Positions 1 to 6,287 are shown, numbered from the stretch's first letter. The stretch: 7,918 nt of DNA from Desulfamplus sp. (GCA_015233755.1 JADFXA010000043.1:4579-12496), one strand, 5' to 3'. Program-made: numbers and translations. Notes: generated from the letters alone by a model not told the origin.

Positions 1-1882
1 CCTCATACCCTATCTTTTCAAGCATCATTTTGCCTAAATCTACAAGCATCTGCTCATCATCAACAAATAGCACCTTACCTTCTCCAATTTGAATTGGCAT
101 TCCATCAGCAACTGTTTTTTTCTTTTCAGGATATTTTCTTGGAAAACAAATGGTTACTTTTGTTCCTTTGCCAACGACACTCTCTATCTTTATCCCACCA
201 TTAGAGCGTTTGACAATTCCGTGTACAACAGATAATCCAAGACCCGAACCATCTCCTCTTATCTTTGTAGTAAAATAGGGATCGAAAATTTTTTCAATTG
301 TCTCAGGAGGCATGCCTTTTCCATCATCTTCTACAAATATCGCAACATAATCTCCATAAGGAATACCAATCTCTTTTGATAGTGTGTCGTTATAGTTATC
401 AATGGTGATGTTTTGGATTCCAATGGTAATATTCCCCTGACTATTATCCATAGCCTGCATTGAGTTTGTAGCAAGATTCATAATTATTTGATGAATATCC
501 GTAGGAGATGCAAGGATATATCCAGAATCTTTATCAATTTTTGTTGTTATATTAATTGATGATGGAATAGATGCGTAAAGTAATTTTACCTTCTCTTTAA
601 GCATTGATGAGACTAATATCGGAGTTTGGACAGCATGTTGAGAATCTCTCTGTCTGCTGAACTCAAGAATCTGAAGCGTTAAGTTTTTTGCTCTATTGCA
701 ACCGCTGATTATTTGCTGAGTGTAGCGCATACTCTTTTCATTCCCACCAGCATCCATCTGAAGCAGCTGTGCATAACCAAGAATAGAACCAAGTATATTA
801 TTAAAATCATGGGCAATACCACCTGCTAAAGTGCCAAGTGCCTCAAGTCTTTGAGACTCTTTTAGGTTAAAGAGAAGTTTTTCTTTTTCTTTTTCAGCAA
901 TTTTGATTCCTGTAATATCCTTATCTACGCCTCGATAACCTGTTATGGTACCACTTTCTCCATGAACAGGTTTTCCGCTTGTCAAAAGATAGACGTTTTT
1001 GCCATCTTTTGCTATCTTGATAGTTTCAATATTAGTGTAGTTGCTGCCCGAAGAAATTTGTTCCTCAATTACTTTAAGGGCGTTATTTTTTGTATCTGTA
1101 GACATAAGGTGAGAAAAATGTTTGTGGATAAGTTCAGATGCTGTGTAACCTGTAAGCTGCTCAACATTATCAGAAATATAGGTGTATTGGCCTAATTCAT
1201 CTGTCTCCCATATCCAATCCCCTGTGCTTAATGCAATATCTTTAAATCTTTCTCTACTCTCTCTAAGTGATGATTCGACAATTGCGCGATACTCTAACTC
1301 TTTTTGAAGCCTTGATTTTAATTCAAAGGAGCGAAGTGATGCTGTTACAAGAGTATTTAGTTTTTGAGATGTAAATTCCGTTTTCAGCCTGTAGTCATTA
1401 ATATCATAATCTTCAATAACTTTCTGCTCCGGTGCTTGTCCGGGCTGTCCTGTTCTTATCACAATTTGAGCAATACTGTTATTTAGCCGTTTTCTGATAT
1501 AATGAATTAGTTTTAGACCTGCATCATCAGTTTCCATAGTAACATCAAGAAGAATAAGGGCAATATCTGGATTGTCTTTAATAGTGGCTGCCGCCTCACT
1601 TGATGAGAAGCTATTAAGAAAAAAGAGAGTTCTCCCCTGAAATGAGTAATTTTCAAGAGCTTTTTGTGTGATATAATGAACATCTTTTTCATCATCGACA
1701 ATGAGTATTTTCCAAGGTGAGATAGATTCGTTATCTTCAACCTTATTATCTTCAATTGCTTTAATAGAATTCTTTAGTCTATTATTCGAAGGTAAGTTAG
1801 AATATACTTCATCAGCAAATACAATTAAGTTGGGGTCTGAAGATATGCTTGAGTCGGGGTCTGAGTCAGAAGTTATAGGCAT
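1..1882 (-). CDS. Hybrid sensor histidine kinase, REC-PAS-HisKA-HATPase-REC (C-terminus outside window)
   Basis: This open frame of 627 codons starts at 1882 and runs off the left edge. Residues about 57-185 form a receiver domain: acidic pair D63/D64, phospho-acceptor D113 in LLDVTME, T144 in VIRTGQPGQAPE, and K167. This version of the receiver is known from DUF3369-type response regulators, but here a PAS domain follows (about 212-330, with DWIWE at 222-226). HisKA has the phosphorylated H358 in GGIAHDFNN. The ATPase domain has the N-box N473, G1 DDGKG (519-523) and G2 GSGLGL (545-550). A second receiver begins near 604 (FVDDE, D608/D609); its phospho-acceptor lies beyond the window. I see no membrane segments, so the protein should be cytoplasmic. 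The signal it senses is unknown. The start is supported by AAGGGA 11 nt upstream. The first 55 residues are acidic, serine-rich and probably disordered. It is divergent from purB with no evident functional link. Confidence 0.95.
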   Translation of the reverse strand, partial: MPITSDSDPDSSISSDPNLIVFADEVYSNLPSNNRLKNSIKAIEDNKVEDNESISPWKILIVDDEKDVHYITQKALENYSFQGRTLFFLNSFSSSEAAATIKDNPDIALILLDVTMETDDAGLKLIHYIRKRLNNSIAQIVIRTGQPGQAPEQKVIEDYDINDYRLKTEFTSQKLNTLVTASLRSFELKSRLQKELEYRAIVESSLRESRERFKDIALSTGDWIWETDELGQYTYISDNVEQLTGYTASELIHKHFSHLMSTDTKNNALKVIEEQISSGSNYTNIETIKIAKDGKNVYLLTSGKPVHGESGTITGYRGVDKDITGIKIAEKEKEKLLFNLKESQRLEALGTLAGGIAHDFNNILGSILGYAQLLQMDAGGNEKSMRYTQQIISGCNRAKNLTLQILEFSRQRDSQHAVQTPILVSSMLKEKVKLLYASIPSSINITTKIDKDSGYILASPTDIHQIIMNLATNSMQAMDNSQGNITIGIQNITIDNYNDTLSKEIGIPYGDYVAIFVEDDGKGMPPETIEKIFDPYFTTKIRGDGSGLGLSVVHGIVKRSNGGIKIESVVGKGTKVTICFPRKYPEKKKTVADGMPIQIGEGKVLFVDDEQMLVDLGKMMLEKIGYE

Positions 1883-1955
1883 ATTTTTTACAATCCCTTC
1901 ATTAAAAAGTAGCTAAAAACTATGATAAGATAACAAAATATAATTTTTTTAACTC

Positions 1956-1982
1956 TTATTAGATAAAAGAGGTTTATGTCAA
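1956..1982 (-). promoter_or_regulatory. Candidate sigma-70 promoter for the hybrid kinase
   Basis: On the minus strand there is a perfect -35 hexamer TTGACA (1977-1982). The best -10 is TAATAA (1956-1961), with a short 15-nt spacer; at the ideal 17-nt spacing the hexamer is poor. Transcription would begin about 70 nt before the start codon. The -35 is convincing and the -10 is not. Confidence 0.35.
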
Positions 1983-2000
1983 ATATTTTCTTATAAATTA

Positions 2001-2009
2001 TGGTATTAT
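2001..2009 (+). promoter_or_regulatory. Candidate extended -10 promoter for purB
   Basis: TGGTATTAT fits the extended -10 form TGnTATAAT with one mismatch (hexamer at 2004-2009). No good -35 lies 16-18 nt upstream, as is usual for extended -10 promoters. It would give a leader of about 95 nt. A second TATTAT at 2015-2020 is an alternative. The region is so AT-rich that chance matches are likely. Confidence 0.3.
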
Positions 2010-2031
2010 AAAGATATTATATAAAAACCAA

Positions 2032-2047
2032 ATGAGCATATGAGCAT
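2032..2047 (+). repeat. Tandem 8-bp repeat in the purB leader
   Basis: ATGAGCAT occurs twice head to tail (2032-2039 and 2040-2047), about 65 nt before the purB start. Both ATGs run into stop codons within a few triplets, so these are not alternative starts. It could be a slippage product or paired half-sites for a regulator; nothing else supports either. Confidence 0.5.
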
Positions 2048-2110
2048 TTTATTTTAAACAGCAATTAGTAAGCAATTTATAAAAATCAATATATTAAGGA
2101 TTTTACAACA

Positions 2111-3535
2111 ATGGAATCTTCTCTAAAAGCACTATCTGTACTTGACGGCAGATATGACAAAATGACAGCAGAACTAAAAGATATTTTTTCTGAATATGGA
2201 TTGATACGCTATAGGGTCTATGTGGAACTTGAATGGCTTAAATTCATAATTAAAGATTTAAAGCTTATTACCTTATCACCTGAATCAGCAGGGCATAAAC
2301 TCGCAGGTGTAGATAAAATTAAGGTTACGACAGATGAGAACAGATTGGATAAAATCCAATCTATTCTGGAGAATTTCAGCGAATCAGATGCACAAAAGAT
2401 AAAAGATATTGAAAAGAAAACCAACCACGATGTCAAAGCAGTTGAGTATTTTATTAAGGATAAATTAGTAGAGCTTGGCTTATCTGATATTATGGAGTGG
2501 GTACATTTTGCTTGTACATCAGATGATATAAATAATATCTCTTATGCGCTTATGTTAAAGCAGGGTAAAGATGTTATTGTTAAATATCTTTCTGAATTTA
2601 TTGAAAAAATTGAGGAAAAAGCTATTGACTATAAATCAATTCCAATGATGGGAAGGACGCACGGACAGCCAGCCACACCAACAACAGTTGGTAAGGAGTT
2701 TGTCAATTTTGCGTGGCGTCTTCGTAGAGAGCTTGAGATCCTAAAAGATGCAAAGATAGAAGCAAAAATAAATGGGGCTACAGGCAGCTACAATGCTCAC
2801 TATTTTGTCTTTCCTGAAATTGACTGGATTGAAGCTGGTCAACAATTTCTTTCTAAATATCTTGGGCTTGAGCCTCTACTGTTTACTACCCAAATTAACC
2901 CGAATAGTTATCTATCTTTTATACTTCACGCTATGGTTAGATCAGCTGCAATTACAGTTGATTTTGACAGAGATATGTGGGGCTATATCTCACTTGGTTA
3001 TTTTAGGCAACGTCTCAAACAAGGGGAGACAGGCTCTTCAACCATGCCGCACAAAGTAAATCCAATTGATTTTGAAAATAGTGAAGGAAATATGGGGCTT
3101 GCAATCTCAATTATGGAGCATCTTGCTGTTAAACTTCAAAAATCGAGGTTTCAGAGAGATTTGACTGACAGTACGGTTTTAAGAAGCCTTGGCTCTCTTT
3201 TTGGCTATTACCTTATTGGAATTAAAAATTCTATAAAAGGGCTTGGGAAAATAGCTGTTGATATAGATACCATTTCTAAAGATTTAGAAGCTAATCAAGA
3301 GCTTTTAGCAGAGCCTTTCCAGACAGCCATGAGAGTTTATGGAGAGGATAACCCTTACGAGAGACTAAAGGAGCTTACGAGAGGACAAAAGATTGGAAAA
3401 CAAGAGCTTGAATTGTTTGTAAACAGCCTTGAAAAGGTGCCGACTAATTTCAAGGAAAAGATGATAAATCTTACTCCTTCAAGCTATACAGGGCTTGCTG
3501 AGAAACTTGTTGAGAAGTATTTTCAAAGTAGATAA
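2111..3535 (+). CDS. purB: Adenylosuccinate lyase
   Basis: PurB catalyses two fumarate-releasing eliminations: SAICAR to AICAR in de novo purine synthesis, and adenylosuccinate to AMP. It is a cytoplasmic homotetramer of the fumarase/aspartase superfamily. At 474 residues it is slightly longer than the E. coli enzyme (456) and follows it from end to end (opening with VLDGRY, NHDVKAVEYF near 105, and PYERLKELTRG close to the C-terminus). The active-site segments are intact: TSDD at 136-139, RTHGQPATP with catalytic H184, and the superfamily signature GSSTMPHKVNP at 308-318 with catalytic S309. Some of the extra length comes from the segment around residues 55-80. The start is set by AAGGA about 10 nt upstream. 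It stands alone: the kinase is divergent on the left and the DUF3334 gene converges from the right. I see no obvious PurR operator. Confidence 0.98.
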   Translation: MESSLKALSVLDGRYDKMTAELKDIFSEYGLIRYRVYVELEWLKFIIKDLKLITLSPESAGHKLAGVDKIKVTTDENRLDKIQSILENFSESDAQKIKDIEKKTNHDVKAVEYFIKDKLVELGLSDIMEWVHFACTSDDINNISYALMLKQGKDVIVKYLSEFIEKIEEKAIDYKSIPMMGRTHGQPATPTTVGKEFVNFAWRLRRELEILKDAKIEAKINGATGSYNAHYFVFPEIDWIEAGQQFLSKYLGLEPLLFTTQINPNSYLSFILHAMVRSAAITVDFDRDMWGYISLGYFRQRLKQGETGSSTMPHKVNPIDFENSEGNMGLAISIMEHLAVKLQKSRFQRDLTDSTVLRSLGSLFGYYLIGIKNSIKGLGKIAVDIDTISKDLEANQELLAEPFQTAMRVYGEDNPYERLKELTRGQKIGKQELELFVNSLEKVPTNFKEKMINLTPSSYTGLAEKLVEKYFQSR

Positions 3536-3580
3536 AAATGAATAGGCATATATGTATAAATGCCATATTATAGTTCTTTG

Positions 3581-3629
3581 ATCTATTCTGAATAGATTTG
3601 ACAACTTCTCAAAAAAAGTTGTCAAATCT
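3581..3629. terminator. Stem-loop between convergent genes, possible bidirectional terminator
   Basis: A perfect 14-bp inverted repeat (3594-3607 with 3616-3629, arms AGATTTGACAACTT and its complement) encloses an 8-nt loop CTCAAAAA. It lies 58 nt after the purB stop and 19 nt after the end of the DUF3334 gene on the opposite strand, the right place to end both transcripts. Neither strand has a U-tract after the stem, so it is not a canonical intrinsic terminator. A second palindrome, ATCTATTC-T-GAATAGAT (3581-3597), shares four bases with the left arm, so the two hairpins cannot form fully at once. Confidence 0.6.
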
Positions 3630-3648
3630 TATGACATACATTGTGATA

Positions 3649-4299
3649 TTATTTTAAAGTAGCATTCCAGTCGATCTTTTTTGTCAGCCTCTGTTTTTTC
3701 TGCTCAGCAAGAAGTATCTCTTCTATATCTTCCTCTTTCTCTTTTTCAAATGGGAAGAGTGTCTCAAATTCTGTCTTTTCAATACCAAGTTCAAGAAAAA
3801 ATGGTCTATGGCTCTCAGTCTCAAACGATACTCTCCTAAATTGTGGAGTCTCAATTTTCGTATCAATTGAGATCACAACATCTTTATTGATCACAAGCAT
3901 TTTAGGCAGACTCAGCTTTATTGATACCTGAAGTTCCTGTCTTAACTCAGTTTGAAATCTCCCCATAGTCTGGCTCATAAGCTCACCTAAAACATTGGCA
4001 ACATCATCAGATGTATGTAAAATCGAAAGCTCATCTTTGGGCATTCCCATGTTTATCATGTAGCTTGTATAAATTTCCATTGCAGCTTCTGCTGTGAAAT
4101 TCATTACAAGAAGTCCAGAAAGTCCTCCTTCAAATATCGTAAAACAGCTAATATCTGGCTTTAAACATGTTTTGCTTATCTTCTGTACAATAGGAGAAAA
4201 TGATACATCTTCACCTGATGCTTTAGTCAAAACTTTCTTAACCGCATTGCATAAAATAATGAGTATATCATCTGTTGACTGAATATTGTTTTCGGTCAT
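3649..4299 (-). CDS. DUF3334 family protein of unknown function
   Basis: This 216-residue soluble protein matches, from memory, the DUF3334 family known from Vibrio and deltaproteobacteria. Conserved stretches include VQKISKTCLKPDI (about 38-50), FEGGLSGLLVMNFT (56-69), MGMPKDEL (84-91), HTSDDVANVLGELMSQTMG (95-113) and the late TEFETL. The GELMSQTMG helix after a short beta segment resembles the signature helix of the CheX/CheC chemotaxis phosphatase fold, so a signalling role is possible; that is inference only. The C-terminal 35 residues are highly charged (KEKEEDIEE). A longer reading from an ATG at 4329 is possible, but the strong AAGGAGG before 4299 favours this start. It follows the YbaK-like gene after 46 nt and is probably co-transcribed with it. 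Confidence 0.9.
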   Translation of the reverse strand: MTENNIQSTDDILIILCNAVKKVLTKASGEDVSFSPIVQKISKTCLKPDISCFTIFEGGLSGLLVMNFTAEAAMEIYTSYMINMGMPKDELSILHTSDDVANVLGELMSQTMGRFQTELRQELQVSIKLSLPKMLVINKDVVISIDTKIETPQFRRVSFETESHRPFFLELGIEKTEFETLFPFEKEKEEDIEEILLAEQKKQRLTKKIDWNATLK

Positions 4300-4305
4300 A
4301 CTGTG

Positions 4306-4312
4306 CCTCCTT
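4306..4312 (-). promoter_or_regulatory. Strong Shine-Dalgarno site that fixes the DUF3334 start
   Basis: AAGGAGG on the minus strand lies 6 nt before the ATG at 4299-4297. The in-frame ATG ten codons upstream (4329) has no comparable site, and the intervening residues (TNDNSRRHS) look like translated leader. The 4299 start is therefore preferred. Confidence 0.85.
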
Positions 4313-4345
4313 GAATTATCATTTGTCAAAAATATGTATGAAGAG

Positions 4346-4834
4346 TTAAAGTCTTACTATTTCAGGCTTCTGATTGCAATGTTCCATAAATTTTAGCAGA
4401 TCATTTGATGAGATTGTTGTGGTTGCCGTATTAACCAAAGGGTGAAAATTGAGAAGAGAGTGTCCCATCATCTCCTCATCAAGCACAATTTTAACATTAT
4501 AGTTTTTTATATTAATTACAGCAAACGGGGTAACAGCACCTGGTGTAACTCCTAAAACCTCTTCAAGGAGATCCGGTTTGCCAAAAGTGAGATTCTTTGC
4601 ATCAATCTTTTTTCCAATATCCTTGATATTTATCTCTTTGTCAGAGAGAGTTATCACTAAAAAGAGATTATTTTTTTTATCTTTAAAGAATAGATTTTTA
4701 CTGTGAGCGCCCTCAATTCCTTCGTGGTGCTTATCTGCCTCCTCAACAGTATAGACAGGTGGGTGTTCATGGTTCTTATAATTTATACCAATTTTTGATA
4801 ATACATCTAATAACTCTTCCTGAGTTTTTAACAT
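4346..4834 (-). CDS. YbaK/ProX-type prolyl-tRNA editing deacylase (ProXp-ala/PrdX-like)
   Basis: Proteins of this family hydrolyse mischarged tRNA in trans; the ProXp-ala (PrdX) branch removes alanine wrongly loaded on tRNA-Pro by prolyl-tRNA synthetase. The 162-residue length fits a free-standing single-domain editor. Family landmarks are in order: EHPPVYTVEEAD (23-34), GAHSKNLFFKD (42-52) with the conserved lysine K46, FLVITLSDKEI (58-68), GVTPGAVTPFAV (95-106), VKIVLDEEM (114-122) and FHPLVNTATTTI (130-141). These last motifs fit the PrdX/ProXp-ala branch better than E. coli YbaK, which acts on Cys-tRNA-Pro. Substrate choice is inferred from family. The start has GGAG 8 nt upstream. The DUF3334 gene follows 46 nt downstream. 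Confidence 0.93.
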   Translation of the reverse strand: MLKTQEELLDVLSKIGINYKNHEHPPVYTVEEADKHHEGIEGAHSKNLFFKDKKNNLFLVITLSDKEINIKDIGKKIDAKNLTFGKPDLLEEVLGVTPGAVTPFAVINIKNYNVKIVLDEEMMGHSLLNFHPLVNTATTTISSNDLLKFMEHCNQKPEIVRL

Positions 4835-4874
4835 TATTTAAGCTCCAAACATACTATAAGGTGTCTCTTAAAAT

Positions 4875-4940
4875 GATTTCCTGCATAACCCATTTTTATC
4901 CAATAAAATCAATGGGTAAATCTAAGTTTTGAAGGAAATC
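4875..4940. repeat. Nested inverted repeats between the yehS-like and ybaK-like genes
   Basis: An outer 8-bp pair (GATTTCCT at 4875-4882, AGGAAATC at 4933-4940) encloses an inner hairpin: ACCCATT (4888-4894) pairs with AATGGGT (4911-4917). The inner stem extends by TTTAT/ATAAA across a 3-nt bulge to a CCA loop. In the minus-strand transcript it begins about 28 nt after the yehS-like stop, and the outer arm is followed by AUUUU. That fits a weak terminator or a structured 3' end. It also lies in the leader of the ybaK-like gene, so an mRNA-processing or attenuation role is possible. Confidence 0.5.
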
Positions 4941-4968
4941 TAATATTAATATTCAAAATTTGATCTCA

Positions 4969-5520
4969 TCAACTTCTATGACGCACAGCAAGTCCTTGTA
5001 AAAATTTTTTTAGATATTGATCTCCGCACTCTTTGTAATTTTTATGCCCCTCTTTTCTAAATAGAGCTGTAAATTCCCCTTTTGTCATATTGACTTTTCC
5101 AAGCCTGAAAATCTCCATCATCTCTTCTTGTTTAAGGTCAAGAGCAATTCGTATTTTTTTTAATATAGTGTTGTTGCTCAAAGATTCTAATGGCTGACTA
5201 TTTTTAACTTCTCTTGTTTCTCGTTCTGTCGTACCAATTGGCTTAGATTCTATAAAACTACCTCTCTCTGCATATTTTTCTCCTGGATCTGATGTTTCAT
5301 AGCCCTGTCTGCCTCTATTGTATATTATTAAGCCATTAAAAAAGCGTTCAAGAAGAACTGTAGAACAAGCAACATAACCTTCATCTTCTCTCTTTTTCAG
5401 AAGATTTAATAACTGCTGTCCATCTATTTTACACTCTGCTATTTTGAAGATATTGAGCATAGTTAAATCTGGAATATTTAAGGCATACCTAAACATTCGC
5501 AACACATCATTGTTTTCCAT
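4969..5520 (-). CDS. yehS: DUF1456 family protein, YehS-like
   Basis: The 183-residue protein matches the DUF1456 family (E. coli YehS), whose function is unknown. It consists of two copies of the same module: residues 3-70 (NNDVLRMFRYALNI ... LERFFNGLIIYNRG) and 116-183 (NNTILKKIRIALDL ... CGDQYLKKFLQGLAVRHR). Each is predicted to be mainly helical. The closing segment HKNYKECGDQYLKKFLQGLA is typical of the family. The linker between the modules (71-115) is long and hydrophilic, which explains much of the extra length over the roughly 156 residues of E. coli YehS. I see no signal peptide or membrane segment. The Shine-Dalgarno is weak (GGAA in an AT-rich leader), and a possible -10 lies just upstream. 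Gaps of about 130 bp on both sides suggest its own transcript. Confidence 0.92.
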   Translation of the reverse strand: MENNDVLRMFRYALNIPDLTMLNIFKIAECKIDGQQLLNLLKKREDEGYVACSTVLLERFFNGLIIYNRGRQGYETSDPGEKYAERGSFIESKPIGTTERETREVKNSQPLESLSNNTILKKIRIALDLKQEEMMEIFRLGKVNMTKGEFTALFRKEGHKNYKECGDQYLKKFLQGLAVRHRS

Positions 5521-5541
5521 CGTATTTTATTCCATTGTTTT

Positions 5542-5547
5542 ATTATA
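5542..5547 (-). promoter_or_regulatory. Candidate -10 element for the yehS-like gene
   Basis: A perfect TATAAT on the minus strand lies 21 nt before the start codon, preceded by GTTGGCAC. No recognisable -35 sits at 16-18 nt. Transcription from here would give a leader of about 15 nt, too short for much besides the weak ribosome binding site. Confidence 0.35.
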
Positions 5548-5650
5548 GTGCCAACTTTAAATACTATTCTTAAATCTCAATAGACATTTTAGATAAAAAT
5601 TATGCCCTTAACAGTTAACAGGCTCAATATATTATGAAATCGTAGAACAA

Positions 5651-5950
5651 TCATTTAGCACAAAATGGTGCAACCTTAGCCTTTTTAATATCAATTTTTT
5701 CCCATACATTACCAATAACGTATGGCTCGTTGTTTAACCACTCTGATTTTAACGCTTCAATTGAATCGAACTCGCAGACAATCATAGAGCCACACATATT
5801 GCCTTCGTCATTTAAAATAGCGGCTGCGTAAAGCCATTTCCCTTGAGCATTCATCTCAGAAGCAACTTTTAAGTGTGCCTCTCTTACAACCATTCTTCTC
5901 TCAAGAGCATATTCGTCTGTTCCATCATAACCTGTTACAATAAATTGCAT
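5651..5950 (-). CDS. YciI-like (YCII domain) protein
   Basis: This 99-residue protein fits the YCII-related domain, a small ferredoxin-like alpha/beta fold often using a histidine and an acidic residue in its putative active site. Visible family features are the N-terminal strand MQFIVTGYD, the helix REAHLKVASEM with conserved H26, the strand-turn GKWLYAAAILNDEGNMCGSMIVCEF, and the late WLNNEPYVIGNVWEKIDI, matching the usual DPYV-G-V-I pattern of the family. The biochemical role of most members is unknown, so no reaction is assigned. The start is preceded by AGGTGG 4 nt upstream. It is the first of four minus-strand genes and is divergent from the acyl-CoA dehydrogenase, sharing a 337-bp upstream region with it; joint regulation is possible but unproven. 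Confidence 0.88.
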   Translation of the reverse strand: MQFIVTGYDGTDEYALERRMVVREAHLKVASEMNAQGKWLYAAAILNDEGNMCGSMIVCEFDSIEALKSEWLNNEPYVIGNVWEKIDIKKAKVAPFCAK

Positions 5951-6028
5951 AAAACCACCTGTATGTTCAATATCAATCCTAATTTCTAATAATGTTAAGA
6001 GAACAATATTTCTTACAAATTTTAAGTA

Positions 6029-6057
6029 TCTATATCTGACATTAAAATATGGTTCAA
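6029..6057 (-). promoter_or_regulatory. Candidate sigma-70 promoter for the YciI-like gene
   Basis: On the minus strand TTGAAC (6052-6057) and TATAGA (6029-6034) are separated by an ideal 17-nt spacer, each hexamer matching consensus at four of six positions. The leader would be about 70 nt. In such AT-rich DNA this is only a candidate. Confidence 0.35.
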
Positions 6058-6081
6058 TATAAAAAAAATTAAAAATTATTA

Positions 6082-6107
6082 TTGACTATAAAAAATTATA
6101 GTGTAAT
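6082..6107 (+). promoter_or_regulatory. Candidate promoter for the acyl-CoA dehydrogenase
   Basis: TTGACT (6082-6087) is a good -35. The nearest -10-like hexamer, TGTAAT (6102-6107), is only 14 nt away; a normal spacer would put the -10 inside the palindrome that starts at 6105. Either way the promoter core overlaps the palindrome, the arrangement expected for a repressor operator. Confidence 0.4.
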
Positions 6108-6122
6108 GAATACTTATTCATT
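6105..6122. promoter_or_regulatory. Perfect 18-bp palindrome, candidate TetR-family (FadR-like) operator
   Basis: AATGAATA-CT-TATTCATT is a perfect inverted repeat with a 2-nt centre, overlapping the presumed promoter core of the acyl-CoA dehydrogenase. The TGAAT...ATTCA core resembles the operators known for the TetR-family fatty-acid regulator FadR of Bacillus, which is released by long-chain acyl-CoA. No regulator gene is in the window, so assignment to a FadR-type repressor is inference from the motif and the downstream gene. Confidence 0.55.
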
Positions 6123-6156
6123 TTTTTAAGTGAGGATGAAATTAAATAATAGATAG

Positions 6157-6173
6157 ATTGTTCATATTGTTCA
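6157..6173 (+). repeat. Short direct repeat in the acyl-CoA dehydrogenase leader
   Basis: ATTGTTCA occurs at 6157-6164 and 6166-6173, a 9-bp period with one base between. It lies about 35 bp downstream of the palindrome, within the presumed transcribed leader. It may be chance or a direct-repeat protein site. Confidence 0.4.
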
Positions 6174-6287
6174 GCACTTAAATTAAGCCAATAGTGATAT
6201 GAAGGACAATTCATAATAAATAACCGTAAAAGACCCAATAAAAACGGGTAATCAACAAAAAATAGAATTCAGGAGAGGATTAAAACA

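Larger units (their letters stand above)
5951..6287. other. Divergent intergenic region, YciI-like gene / acyl-CoA dehydrogenase
   Basis: This very AT-rich 337-bp stretch has no credible open reading frame. It holds promoter-like sequences in both directions, the 18-bp palindrome at 6105-6122 and a short direct repeat at 6157-6173. GTTCAATAT occurs at 5965-5973 and again at 6052-6060, of unclear meaning. The acyl-CoA dehydrogenase leader appears long (about 165 nt after the palindrome) and ends in AGGAGAGG before the start codon. I recognise no riboswitch in it. Confidence 0.7.

Noticed and set aside
1888..1902. Four-codon upstream mini-frame before the kinase
   Set aside because: It overlaps the kinase ribosome binding site, but so short a frame is expected by chance in AT-rich DNA and nothing supports its translation.
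962..1916. Small open frames on both strands within the kinase region
   Set aside because: The minus-strand kinase frame is continuous and carries all expected motifs through this stretch, so other frames here are by-products.
2218..3059. Frames of 72 and 95 codons inside purB
   Set aside because: They are out of frame or antisense with respect to an intact purB with full catalytic motifs.
5548..5553. TGGCAC on the minus strand as the -24 box of a sigma-54 promoter before the yehS-like gene
   Set aside because: No GC-containing -12 element lies at the required spacing; the following sequence is TATAATAAAAC. The adjacent TATAAT fits a sigma-70 -10 better.
5999..6015. Imperfect hairpin AAGAGAAC...TTTCTT upstream of the YciI-like gene
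   Set aside because: It has only a six-pair stem including a G-T pair, typical of chance in this base composition.
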